Below are positions 1-9,029 of a stretch of 14,000 nucleotides of DNA, in pieces (within the stretch, counting starts at the first letter, position 1; each line of letters starts with the position of its first letter). The notes beneath the pieces were generated by a model. That model ran no database searches, was not told the DNA's origin, and was given only the letters and a program-made list of their open reading frames with translations. Source of the DNA: Paracamarosporium sp. OC-R06-R3 (Eukaryota; Ascomycota; Dothideomycetes; Pleosporales; Didymosphaeriaceae). The stretch lies in the NCBI GenBank assembly GCA_019828545.1, contig JACVRA010000103.1, positions 11,667 to 25,666 of the forward strand. Direction: 5' to 3'. The translations under genes and the position numbers were made by a program.

Positions 1-292
1 GTTTATAATTATTCTTTTACTAGTTAAAGTTGCAACGATCTTTTTACGTGTACTTATAAGGCTACTTTTACATTAGTAGCTATAGAGAGGGAGCCTTTAT
101 AACTCCTTACTACTATATAGTATCCTATATAGACTTAAAGAGTATACTGGCGTTGCCTAACTTATAGCGTTGTTAAATGTTATTTATACGCTGCAGTTCT
201 ACAGCATTTCTTTTATCTCTTAGCCATTTAAGGGTTATATCTAGGTTATTAAACGTACCGTTATCTATTGCGTCCTAACTAATTATAGTCAT
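1..292 (-). pseudogene. Gag N-terminal fragment of gypsy copy A, RIP-damaged
   Basis: A minus-strand frame beginning at the ATG at 292-290 reads MTIIS, a stop, then DAIDNGTFNNLDITLKWLRD and on through a charged, helix-like stretch with occasional TAG/TAA stops where Gln or Trp would fit. The composition looks coding rather than random, and the position just downstream of a 5' LTR and leader fits Gag. The frame stays readable upstream of this ATG (GPRED, stop, LT), so the true start could lie further upstream. In copy B the matching ATG is ATA (9030-9032). No Gag domain is recognised from the sequence alone; the Gag label comes from position. Confidence 0.5.
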
Positions 293-548
293 CGTTAGCT
301 AGTCCTCTCTTGGGCCGTTAGGCGCTAGTAGGCGTTAACTGGCGTAGGTTGTTACTAGTTAACGGAGAAGAGGAGGAGTTATTAAAGACAAAATTGATTA
401 TACATCTTTACTTACTAAATTAGCATTATCTACTAAGACTATAACGTAAGAGTCTTGGGTAGCCTGGCTACTCTTAGATTTAGCCCGTTTGGAGTCTATA
501 GAGGTAAGTTAGTCTAAACTACTTACGTAAAAGTAAGAGTAATTTAAA

Positions 549-752
549 TGTTAGGTCATGGGTAGTAGCAATGTAGACTTAACTTAAGGGAATTAATAAT
601 AAATTATAGGATAGATAAATTACTAGCTAACTATTTTTACTAGCTCTAGTATAATATAACCCCTTATTACCTAACGTGTCCCGTCAGGGCCTAACAGGCC
701 CTAATATCCCGTATAGGGTAAAAACAGGTACTCTTTACCTACCCATGTGACA
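549..752 (-). repeat. LTR of gypsy copy A (204 bp)
   Basis: On the minus strand it starts TGTCACATGGGTAG and ends CCTAACA, the TG...CA ends of an LTR. The two ends form a short imperfect inverted repeat (TCACATGGGTAG at one end, CTACCCATGA read inward at the other). It is the same length as the LTR at 9463-9666; by hand alignment the two differ at about 16 sites, all transitions, without gaps. An AT-rich TTATATTATACT lies inside and could be the promoter TATA region. The orientation follows from the polypurine tract beside the 9463-9666 copy. Confidence 0.8.
685..705. repeat. Short hairpin inside the gypsy LTR (copy A)
   Basis: The core AGGGCCTAACAGGCCCT is a 6-bp perfect stem with a 5-base loop. 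The same hairpin is present in the other two LTR copies, near 8620-8640 and 9600-9617, with changes limited to transitions. It may be a structured RNA element in the transcript leader or simply a symmetrical motif of this family. Confidence 0.55.
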
Positions 753-850
753 TAAGTCTTACTTAATAGAAATATATATTTTAGATTAAATTTTTATAAT
801 AAAAATATATAATTAAATAATAAATTATAAATAATTTAATAAATATATTT

Positions 851-908
851 ACTTTATTTTTATTTAATACTTTAACTATTTTTACTTTATTTTTATTTAA
901 TACTTTAA
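851..908. repeat. Two-copy tandem, 33-bp period
   Basis: The word ACTTTATTTTTATTTAATAC followed by TTTAA occurs at 851-875 and again at 884-908. Low-complexity AT sequence; no function is inferred. Confidence 0.75.
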
Positions 909-924
909 TTATATTTATTTTATA

Positions 925-1203
925 ATAAGACTTAAGACTTACTAATTATATTAGACTCTAATAGCTTAATTAAGCTATAATTATTAAAAGCTTAAAAAAG
1001 TAAAATCTTAATAATAAAAATTAAGTTTACTTATATAGTTAATTTTTTATTATAAATAACTTAATAGCTTTTCTATATCCTTTTATACTAGGCCTATAGA
1101 TATTTAATTTATTTTAGGTTATTTTTTACTTATATACTCTTATATACCTCTATATAGAGCTATACTAAGTTTAAAGCTTTAAGTAATTTATATTAATATA
1201 TAT
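925..1203 (+). repeat. Degenerate direct repeat, copy 1
   Basis: Matches 1481-1757 over ~280 bp in the same order. Shared landmarks include AAGACTT near the start, TATAATTATTA, TTATAAATAA before TTAATAGCTTTT, then TTTTATACTAGGCCTATA, CTTATATACCTCTA and TATATTAATATA. Differences are scattered. It may be an LTR-like or other repeat unit in tandem; too decayed to classify. Confidence 0.65.
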
Positions 1204-1480
1204 TTTATCTTTATTTAAATTATAATTAACTTAACTTTAACTTTACTTATATTTAGACTATCTTAAACTTAATTTTTACTTAACTTTTAAATATATCTTA
1301 CTTATTTATTAGTTTAATTTAACCTTAAATTTAGACTAATATATATATATAGTAAGTTAATTATGTAAGTAGATTAATTAAAGTATTAAGCTCCTATTAA
1401 AATATATTATTATCTATAGTATAATATAATATTTAAATAATAAAATAAATTACCTAAATTAAAAAAAGTTAAAATATATA

Positions 1481-1757
1481 ATAAGGCCTAAGACTTAATC
1501 TTAGTAATTTAACTCTAAGCCCTAACTAAGTATAATTATTAGGGGCTTAAATAAATAAAATATTAATAATATAGCTTTAACTAGTCTATATAATTAACTC
1601 TTAGTTATAAATAAATTTAATAGCTTTTTAGTATTCTTTTATACTAGGCCTATAAACTAGTTAATTAATCTTTAGTTTATTTTATATTATATACTTTTAT
1701 ATACCTCTACTTAAAGTATATTTAGTATAAACCTTTTAACTACTTATATTAATATAT
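1481..1757 (+). repeat. Degenerate direct repeat, copy 2
   Basis: Second copy of the repeat at 925-1203, offset by about 556 bp. It retains AAGGCCTAAGACTT where copy 1 has AAGACTTAAGACTT, so copy 2 may keep slightly more of the original GC content. The ~277 bp between the copies show no similarity I can recognise. Confidence 0.65.
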
Positions 1758-1943
1758 TATATAAAAAAGCTTATTATTATTAGTAATAGCTATATAATAA
1801 TATTACTATAAGACTTAAAAAAGCTATATTAAATGTATACTAAAAATATTTTTATAAATAAAATACCTAAAGATATTTTATTAATTAAAGCCTTTAGGTT
1901 TAGAACTTTTAATAGTTAAATTAATTAAATTACCTTTAAAAAA

Positions 1944-1948
1944 GTTAT
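1944..1948. repeat. Target site duplication, left
   Basis: GTTAT directly abuts the 5' LTR and is repeated exactly at 8015-8019 after the 3' LTR. Five bases is the usual duplication for Ty1/copia integration, and the match fixes both element ends. Confidence 0.92.
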
Positions 1949-2200
1949 TGTCCGTACGTGGTACGGGCAGCTACTAGATAGCTTAGATTAAATAATAGTA
2001 GTTACAGGATACTATATAGGGTAAAGGCATAGAACATAGTTACTATATATAAGGATTAAATTAATATTACCCCTTTTCCTCCGTACGATAAAAAGATAGA
2101 CAAGACTTAAATAAAATATAGACCCTTTTTTTACCCATATATTTATATAAGCTCTATCCTAATATATTATAATATAGGGACTTATAGAGTTTATTTAATA
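1949..2200 (+). repeat. copia 5' LTR (252 bp)
   Basis: Begins TGTCCGTACGTGGTACGGGC and ends TTTATTTAATA, where the 3' LTR still has CCATTCAACA; the original CA end has become TA by C-to-T change. It has the same length as the 3' LTR. A hand alignment gives about 34 differences, all transitions, with no gaps. The conserved TATATAAGG near 2045 may be part of the promoter. Confidence 0.94.
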
Positions 2201-2220
2201 CTAATTAGTAGTTAATCTTT

Positions 2221-4170
2221 CCCGCCTTATACGCCTAGAGAATTAATTATAGATTAGTAAGAGTAAAGACGGAGACTACCTATATAAGAGGTATAGACTT
2301 TATTTTATTACTAAAGTACTAAAGGGATTTAAAAGCTTTAAAGATTAACTTATACCTTATATAATACAATACCTACCTTACCTACCAAGGACGTACTATA
2401 CGTAATAAAAGAAAATAGTATATATTATATAAGAAACTAAACAACGTACTATATAATATAGACCTAGTATATTACTATAATAACTACTATACTATATAAT
2501 ACAACACAACGTAACAAAATATAGTACTAAGTATATAAGCTTAAGCCTACCTAACTAACCAACTAGATACGTATAATAGACTATATAAGATATAGTAGAA
2601 ATTATATGCTACTATAACTTAAGAAGAGGAGGATAAACTATACTAAAAACTTAGTAATAAGACTAGCATCTCCATATAAATACTAAGGCAAGATATAAGC
2701 TTAAGATACCTTATACTAATATTTAATATAAATAAAACGTTAAGTAATAGGAAGTTTACTTCATACGCTATTCTAGCTCTTATAGAGCTATATATAATAA
2801 GCTAAAAAGGAGAAGACTTTTTTGTCTACTATAAAAAGGATTTTTTATACTAGATATATAAACAATTTAATAAGCTCTCTTATATGGCTAAGAGAGAACT
2901 TTATACACTCCTTATAGACAAGAAAATTACGGTAATTACATTTACCTTAGACTATAATAACTAGGTATATAAGCTATATAGTATTGTATAGGGACTCTAT
3001 ATAATATAAGACTCTAATAGTATAACTTTAATAAAAACTATACTTATATATAAATTAATACTATAAGCCACTATAGCTTCTACCTAAGAGATACGTACAA
3101 CTTTTATATAAAAGGCTCCATATAACCTACTTCTATAAGATTAATAAGATAAACATTATAGTAATAGACGTTAAAGAGAATATACTAAAAAATATATAGT
3201 ACTATATAAATAAGAAATACTTTATATCCCTTTATATAAACAAGCTATATATAAAAGTCCTAGATCTTAAGTATAGAGCCATTAATAGTCTATATAAGTA
3301 GCTTTACAACTATATAAAGTATTAATATAAGAGTAGATAGTGTTATCTTAGTAACTATATAACCTACTACCCTTATATAAAGTACTAAACGAAAAACTAC
3401 CGCTAAATAAGATTATATAATTCTAAAAGACCTAGAAGAAGGAGAATAACTACTTTAGTAAGCTATATAATATCCTCTATAATAAGGCTTAGATCTTTAT
3501 TAAGCTTTATATATAACTTAATATTTTAGAAGGCCAATACTTAGCTTTGTTCCTAGATATTCTTAAAGGCCGTATAAGTGTCTACTATATCTATAATATT
3601 AGACCTAGACAAACCTAGAAGGTTTTATATAAATAGATTAATAGATACTTTAATACTATAGTTAACTATAATTAATACTAGATAGACTAAACGATAATAA
3701 CCTTTATATAATATAAATAGAAAAACCCTAATAAGTCTTTATATAAAGTACTTAATATAATAATTAATAGGCTAACCTTAGTATAGAGAGCTATAGGACT
3801 ATTATTTATAAGTAAGGTATAACTATATATTATAGTTGTATAAGTATATAGAGGGCAACTAGAGCTTAAATAAGCTATATTCTTTATTAAGCCTATATAT
3901 AAGGTACTCTTTAGGGACCTCCGTACGGCACTATAGATTATAATAAATAAATAAATTAATTAGTATATATAGGACGTATATAAGACGTTCTATACTAATA
4001 GATAATATATAATTATTTTCTGCCTACCCCTTTAACTTATGTATAGTAATAAGCTAAGAATACTATACTAAAATTTAGGGCCCTCGTATACACGGGGATG
4101 GGATAATAGTATTAAGGATAAGAAATATTTTATTTATTAAAAAGAAAAATGCTAGTCCTTAAACTATTAC
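2221..4170 (+). pseudogene. copia Gag region, RIP-damaged
   Basis: First third of the Gag-Pol frame. No ATG start can be assigned, because the frame is already full of stops just after the LTR. Between about 2340 and 2560 the sequence is rich in short Asn/Tyr/Thr runs that probably derive from a low-complexity N-terminus. The only recognisable motif is a zinc-knuckle remnant at 4126-4167, where Gag is expected to end. The assignment rests on position before the protease/integrase part and on that knuckle. It would coat and package the element RNA in an active copy. Confidence 0.6.
4126..4167 (+). pseudogene. copia zinc-knuckle remnant
   Basis: In the Gag-Pol frame the residues read Y-F-I-Y, stop, K-E-K-C, stop, S-L-N-Y. 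The spacing is that of a four-ligand knuckle (x2, x4, x4) with ligand positions at 4126, 4135, 4150 and 4165. Three ligands are now Tyr (TAT), which a single transition produces from either Cys or His. The third is still Cys (TGC). A textbook retroviral knuckle has His in the third place, so this family may use a C-C-C-H or C-C-C-C order. Confidence 0.55.
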
Positions 4171-4379
4171 TATATAGAAAGATTATAAGCTAAATAGTAA
4201 TATATTTCTTTATATAAAAAGAAATATAATTATATATTAACCTATATAGAAATCTCTACTTACGTCGTAGAATATAAAGAATACTCTAATAGCAAGGCCA
4301 AAGACCCTATAGATAAGGACAACAACTTAGACATTAATAATAATAATAAAGAAGCCGTATAGTTTCTAATAGTAGCTAC

Positions 4380-4860
4380 CTACCTATACTATACAACTAA
4401 AGAGGATATCTATAGTAAGGAAACTAAATAGTATATAGATTAGTTTATTATTAAAAACCATTACTATATAAAGTATTAAAGAGAACTCTAGAATATAGGT
4501 ATAGTAAAGATATCTACTATTAGTAAGCTATAGCTAAAAGTATACCTAAAGGAGAACTCCTATATAAAGGTAGACTAGATACTAAAGGCAATAAACATTA
4601 GCTTTAAAAGGTAGAACCTATAAGAATTACTAGGTACTATATAAATAGAAAATTTAATTAGTATAGTTATTTATTATATCCTTAATGCTTCTACACCCTT
4701 CCTACTATTCCTAGTAAATATTAATAGACTAGAAGCTTACTATAACAACGTTCTTAACGTTATTATACGAAAGGACAGTTCTACTATACCCGTTATATAA
4801 AAGTAGGGACACCTATTCTTTAATATAAGCCTAGATAAAGTAGTATTATACTTTATAAAA
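4380..4860 (+). pseudogene. copia protease to pre-integrase linker, RIP-damaged
   Basis: In frame, 4681-4770 reads LNASTPFLLFLVNINRLEAY, then YNNVLNV. I recognise this from memory as the conserved stretch (TPFLL...DMDRL-like) that lies between the protease and the GAG-pre-integrase domain in fungal copia polyproteins. The aspartic protease should lie just upstream (roughly 4380-4680), but no D-S/T-G active site can be pointed to with confidence. The sequence there is heavily mutated. Confidence 0.5.
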
Positions 4861-5000
4861 ATAGAACTTTAATGCCTCTATTAACGTTTTAAATACCTCT
4901 ATATAGAAAGACTTTATAAGATGCTTACTACTACTAAATATAAAGTTAACTAATCCGTACTAAAAGAGATTAAAAAATTCTACTACTAGTATTAATTATA
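4861..5000 (+). pseudogene. copia GAG-pre-integrase (HHCC zinc-binding) remnant
   Basis: The spacing of an H-x4-H...C-x2-C zinc domain is preserved but all four ligands are Tyr. The H positions are at 4879-4881 (TAT) and 4894-4896 (TAC); the C positions are at 4981-4983 (TAC) and 4990-4992 (TAT). His-to-Tyr is C-to-T on the top strand and Cys-to-Tyr is G-to-A, so both strands were mutated. Surrounding residues (RF after the first site; SLQRFKFS at the end) match the family pattern as I recall it. This domain normally folds the integrase N-terminus. Confidence 0.7.
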
Positions 5001-5049
5001 TAACCTATCTCTACAACGCTTTAAGTTTTCTATTAAAGATAATGCTTAC

Positions 5050-5830
5050 TTTAACTATAAAGTAATTATAGATATTATATAAATTGGTAATAAAAATATA
5101 CTATATATTATTAATATAGATACTAACTTCTAAGTAGCTATCTTTCTTAAATCCTTATCTATATAAGATACCTAGGACGTGCTATGTAGATACTAGATTA
5201 ATGTCTACTAAAGACCTCTAGACTATATTGTATATAACCTAGGAACTAACTTTATATTAGAAGACTTTAGAAACTGTATAAAAATAGTTAGAGCTACCTA
5301 TTGCTAAATACCCGTAGAGGTATACTAGGTAGTTAGTAAAGTTAAACGAGCCTATGCACCCCTACGCCGCACGTACAATATAATTTATAGTAAAGTATAA
5401 AATAGTATAGACGACAAAACTATACTATAAATAGCTATTAAGGCTTTTAATAATATAATAGGTCTAGATGGCCTTATTCTAATACTTTTAGTCTTTAGAG
5501 TTTACCCAAGAATTAATCTTAATTCTCCTCTATTACTAGACATTATTATATAAGCTTATATAATATAAAAGGCAACGCAAATACTCTATATAAAAAAGGT
5601 AAAGCAAAATATTAACTACGTAATAAATACCTATAGAGGACCTATTTTATATAAAGTCTTAAACCTTCTACTACAAAGTAAAGTAATAATTTAGAGGGAG
5701 AAGAAAGGCTAGATAGGCCTCTATAGAATCTAAAGTATTACTAGTAGAGATGTTATAGTAGACTTAGACAATAAACCTATAACTATCTAGTATATATACG
5801 TTAAGCCTTATTACTATATAAAGGAGCCTT
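5050..5830 (+). pseudogene. copia integrase core and C-terminal part, RIP-damaged
   Basis: The DDE catalytic core is recognisable in frame. The first Asp is kept (GAT, 5071-5073, context VIID). The second is Asn (AAT-type change, AAC at 5236-5238, context YIVYNLGTNF). The Glu is Lys (AAA at 5344-5346, context SKVKRAYAPLRR). Spacing is D-x54-D-x35-E, as expected for retroelement integrases, so the frame is intact across the core. Downstream, LVFRVYPRINL (~5490-5520) and YVKPYYYIKEP (~5797-5829) match the post-integrase region of fungal copia elements. An active copy would insert the cDNA into the genome. Confidence 0.88.
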
Positions 5831-6009
5831 AATATACTAAAGACGATAATTAAGTTATAGGATAACTAGTTAAGTAGCCACAGATATATAAAAGAGGTAA
5901 ACTATAAAAGAATCCTATATAACTACTAACTAAACCTCTACAAGCGCGTAGAAGAGGTAGACTAAAGAAGAACCCTATATAATATAATACCTTATTAATA
6001 TAAGCTCTA

Positions 6010-6960
6010 TATAAAATTATAGAGGACTGCTGTATTTAGCATCTTATATAAAAAGAAAAAGATGTATACAAACTTTCCTTATAATTATGCTAGGAAGAAG
6101 TAATTATAATACTAAGAGTACCCTTTAAAGAATTAGACCGTACGGAGATAGATGCCCTAATTATAAATAAAATATTTAAAATCTATAGATTTAATTTAGA
6201 GATTTATACTAGATGAATCTTTAACCTCTGCCTTATATAAGAAATAAAAGGTAAATTAACTTAGCCCTATAAGAAATTACGCCTTATACTAGCCGGATAC
6301 TCTAATAAGGAGAAAGAAGAGATTTTTATATAGTTACTAATAATCTAGAGGATAAGCTAGAGACTTATTCTAACGCTAGGCCCAACCTTTATTACTTTAT
6401 ATAATATGTACTATAAAATTTGTAATATTATGTAAGCGTATATATAATCTACTAATAAGCTACTTTATATAATATAGGTAAGGCTACTAAAGGAGTTAGA
6501 AAGTGTATTTTCCCCTAAAAGCATCCTACGCGTTATTAAACTGCTGTATAGAGTAGTAGAATTAAAACTATACTAGTTTAAGACCTACTATAACTACTAT
6601 AGGAATATGCTTAAGATAACTTCCTCTTTATATAATCTATATTTACTTAATATAAATAAGGGACTATAGACTTTTAGTCTTACTAGTATATAAATAGATA
6701 ATATACTTAGTATTATTACCCTAAGTTTCTCGTAGAGAGAAGAAGAGGAACTATAGAAGGCTGGCTTTTATATAAAGCTAAAGACAACTCTTTTATATAA
6801 TTAAAGCCTTAAGTTTAATAGCAAATGTATTATACTAGAAGGGGATAATATTATATTTATATAAAAAGGATAATCTAATCAACTCTATATGATTAACCTA
6901 AAAGCTGCCAACGCATAGTACTAATATATTGTGTAGAGGGTAAGAGGGGTATATATCGCC
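6010..6960 (+). pseudogene. copia reverse transcriptase (RVT_2-type), RIP-damaged
   Basis: In the same frame, EIKGKLT, stop, PYKKLRLILAGY (~6240-6300) and RLILTLGPTF (~6360-6390) match the front of a copia reverse transcriptase. The first catalytic Asp appears as Asn (AAT, 6424-6426) before a stop and AY, where the family has D-x-x-Q-A-Y. The second catalytic pair is D-N (GAT AAT, 6697-6702) in place of D-D, preceded by a stop at 6691 where Gln is expected. The protein would copy the element RNA into DNA; this copy cannot. Confidence 0.85.
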
Positions 6961-7109
6961 TTAATATATTAGTTAAAAGCGGCGTTTAATCTCTCTATTG
7001 TTACGTAAGTTACTAAGCTAGAGGACATAGATATCTCCTACCTAAATATATAAATTAAGTGGTAGATTTAACACTTTGCGTAAGGACTTATATTTATACT
7101 ATTAAACCT

Positions 7110-7740
7110 TGCCTATATAAAGTTATTTATTTTTACGGACGGTTTATTTGTAAATAATAAGGACTTAAGCTTATAGCTTGGATTTATTATCGTACTAGTA
7201 ACTAAATATTATATAAAGTAGGGAAACAGCTTTTAAATTAAGGGCAATATAATATACTAGAATTTAATTAAGTATAGGAGAGTTATATAAAGCGTGCTTG
7301 CTAGTAAACTATATAGAATAGTTAAAGGCTTTAATAGTGCAATAATACTAAGTATAACTTTAAAATAAATTATATAAAACCTAGACTTACTACTAATTCC
7401 TATAGTAGTCTACTCTAACTTAAGGTTACTATACAACTACCTTGTTAAGCTTAGTATAATAAACGAAAAGTAACTAATAATTAATATTATATTACTTTAT
7501 AAGTCGTACGAAAAGAGAGAAATTAATAAAGTATACTAGATTAATAGTAAGGATAACCTAGTAGATGTATACACGAAGAAGGCTCTAAATGGCGCCTTAA
7601 AACGGCTTATCTCTATAAACTAACTCTATATTTAGGTAGAAGCATTTATAGATAGACTTAACCCTATATAGGATAGAATAGATACTATCTAAGACGAAAT
7701 AGAAAATTACTATACGGGATAGGGAGAGGACTAAAGTAAC
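7110..7740 (+). pseudogene. copia RNase H and C-terminus, RIP-damaged
   Basis: The start is clear: LFIFTDGLFVNNKDLSL from about 7123. The first catalytic Asp is kept (GAC, 7138-7140). The Glu is Lys (AAA, 7306-7308, context VLASKLY), and the next Asp is Asn (AAC, 7417-7419, context YSNLRLLYNYL). The last Asp remains (GAT, 7564-7566, context NLVDVYTKKA). RNase H removes the RNA strand during reverse transcription. The original stop cannot be chosen among the many TAG/TAA codons; the frame peters out near the 3' LTR. Confidence 0.88.
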
Positions 7741-7762
7741 CTTATAAAAGAAAAACTACTAG

Positions 7763-8014
7763 TATTTATACGTAGTACGGGCAGCTACTAGATAGCTTAA
7801 ATTAAGTAACGGCGGTTATAGGATACCGTATAGGGTAAGGACATGGGATATAGTTACCGTATATAAGGATTAAATTAATATTACCCCTTTTCCTCCGTAT
7901 AATAGAAAGATAGACAAGACTTAAGTAGAATATAGACCCTTTTTTTACCCGTACATTTATACAAGCTCTATTCTAATATATTATAATATAGGGACTTATA
8001 GAGTCCATTCAACA
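7763..8014 (+). repeat. copia 3' LTR (252 bp)
   Basis: Aligns end to end with 1949-2200 without gaps. It keeps the original CA end (CCATTCAACA), while its 5' end has lost TG (now TATTTATACGTA versus TGTCCGTACGTG). The two LTRs have thus been mutated at different sites, each preserving what the other lost. Their common ancestor would be TG...CA ended. Confidence 0.94.
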
Positions 8015-8019
8015 GTTAT
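8015..8019. repeat. Target site duplication, right
   Basis: GTTAT immediately after the CA end of the 3' LTR, matching 1944-1948 exactly. Confidence 0.92.
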
Positions 8020-8568
8020 ATAAAATATACTAGAATAGAAAATTATAATTATTAATAATTTATAAACTTAAAATTAAATATTAATATCTACTTAATACTT
8101 AACTAAATTAATATAATAAATAGTTTAAAATTAAAGTTAAATTAAACCCTAATAATCTCTCTAGCCTAATTTAGAATTAAGTAATAATAATAATAATAGT
8201 AGTAATTAAGTTACCTTTATATATTAAATTTAATATAGATTAGACTTAACTATAGCCCCTAACTTAATTAAGCCCTTATAGACTTAAATATAGTAGTTAT
8301 AATTATAGCTTAAATAGTTATTAAAAAATAATTAGTTACTACCTATAATTAAGCCTTTACTAATTATATAGTAATAACTTAATAGCTTATTAAATATTAA
8401 ATATCTATTTTAATTATTAAAATTAATTATATTTAAGCTATTAAAATAAACTTTAAAGATTAATTCTTTAATTAATAACTTAAAGTCTATATTTCTATAG
8501 TAAAGAGCCTTAATAATTAATTACTTAAAAATTAATCTTAATTATTATTTAAGTAAATATATTTATAT
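8020..8568. other. AT-rich gene-free tract, right half
   Basis: Continuation of the tract left of the copia element. It contains short TAA runs around 8190-8210 (AATAATAATAATAATAGTAG) and scattered AT-rich words, with no reading frame, RNA gene or clear repeat that I can support. I saw no convincing similarity to 753-1943. Confidence 0.65.
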
Positions 8569-8773
8569 TATTATATAGGTAGGTAAAGAGTACCTATCTT
8601 TTACCCTATATAAAATATTAGGGCCTATTAGGCCCTAATGGGATACGTTAAGTAATAAGAAGTTATATTATACTAAAACTAATAAAAATAGTTAGTTAGT
8701 AATTTATCTATTCTATAATCTATTATTAATTTCCTTAAGTTAAGTCTATATTACTACTATTTATAATGTAATA
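8569..8773 (+). repeat. LTR of gypsy copy B (205 bp)
   Basis: Starts TATTATATAGGTAGG where copy A (read on its own strand) has TGTCACATGGGTAGG, and ends AATGTAATA where A has GACCTAACA. Nearly all differences are transitions; one extra base occurs near 8597-8601. The hairpin core GGGCCTATTAGGCCC is kept near 8622-8636. Confidence 0.78.
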
Positions 8774-9029
8774 TTTAAATTACTCTTACTTTTATATAAA
8801 TAATTTAGACTAACTTACTTTTATAGACTTTAAATAAATTAAATTTAGAAATAGCTAAACTACCTAAAACTCTTATATTATAGTCTTAATAAATAACGTT
8901 AATTTAATAAGTAAAAATATATAATTAATTTTATTTTTAATAACTCCTTCTTTTTTTTATTAACTAATAATACCCTATACTAGTTAATACCCACTAGTGC
9001 TTAACAGCTTAAGAGAGGACTAGCCAATA

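Larger units (their letters stand above)
1..752 (-). mobile_element. Ty3/gypsy-type element, copy A, 5' end (cut by window edge)
   Basis: Read on the minus strand this is an LTR (752 down to 549) followed by a leader and the beginning of a Gag frame that runs off the left edge. The same LTR-plus-548-bp unit recurs inverted at 8569-9321 (copy B), and the LTR alone recurs at 9463-9666 as the 3' LTR of a chromodomain gypsy element. That makes this the 5' end of the same or a closely related family. The internal stretch aligned to copy B is 548 bp in both. Copy A is moderately RIP-damaged, copy B heavily. No clear tRNA primer site follows the LTR end; the bases there (TTTAAATTACTC) may be a mutated one. 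Confidence 0.72.
753..1943. other. AT-rich gene-free tract
   Basis: About 1.2 kb of very AT-rich sequence dominated by TpA-containing words, with no supportable reading frame on either strand. It was continuous with 8020-8568 before the copia insertion, since the duplicated GTTAT closes the gap. It is most likely older repeat DNA mutated beyond recognition. It contains a 33-bp tandem and a ~280-bp direct repeat, listed separately. Confidence 0.7.
1949..8014 (+). mobile_element. Complete Ty1/copia LTR retrotransposon, RIP-inactivated (6,066 bp)
   Basis: The element has 252-bp LTRs at both ends, a GTTAT target duplication and one long degraded Gag-Pol frame between them. The order of domains (zinc knuckle, GAG-pre-integrase, integrase, reverse transcriptase, RNase H) is the copia order, with integrase ahead of reverse transcriptase. 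All recognisable domains lie in one reading frame (codon first bases at positions 1 modulo 3) over more than 3.5 kb, despite dozens of stops. Damage is therefore by substitution, not by indel. No tRNA primer site is recognised after 2200, and the polypurine tract is probably the purine run at 7747-7755 shortly before the 3' LTR. Confidence 0.95.

Noticed and set aside
549..752. The 204-bp repeat as a plus-strand DNA transposon or MITE with inverted ends
   Set aside because: The ends do form a short inverted repeat. However, the copy at 9463-9666 is directly next to a polypurine tract and a gypsy Pol in the matching orientation, which makes it an LTR.
753..1943. AT-rich tract as mitochondrial insertion or centromere-specific satellite
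   Set aside because: No mitochondrial gene, tRNA or high-copy satellite period is visible. The TpA-dominated composition is explained by RIP of old repeats.
2201..2216. tRNA primer-binding site after the copia 5' LTR
   Set aside because: CTAATTAGTAGTTAAT could be a mutated primer site, but no tRNA match can be argued without reversing mutations arbitrarily.
8185..8215. AATAATAATAATAATAGTAG as a meaningful microsatellite or coding Asn run
   Set aside because: It is short, imperfect and within gene-free AT-rich sequence; nothing beyond chance low complexity is supported.
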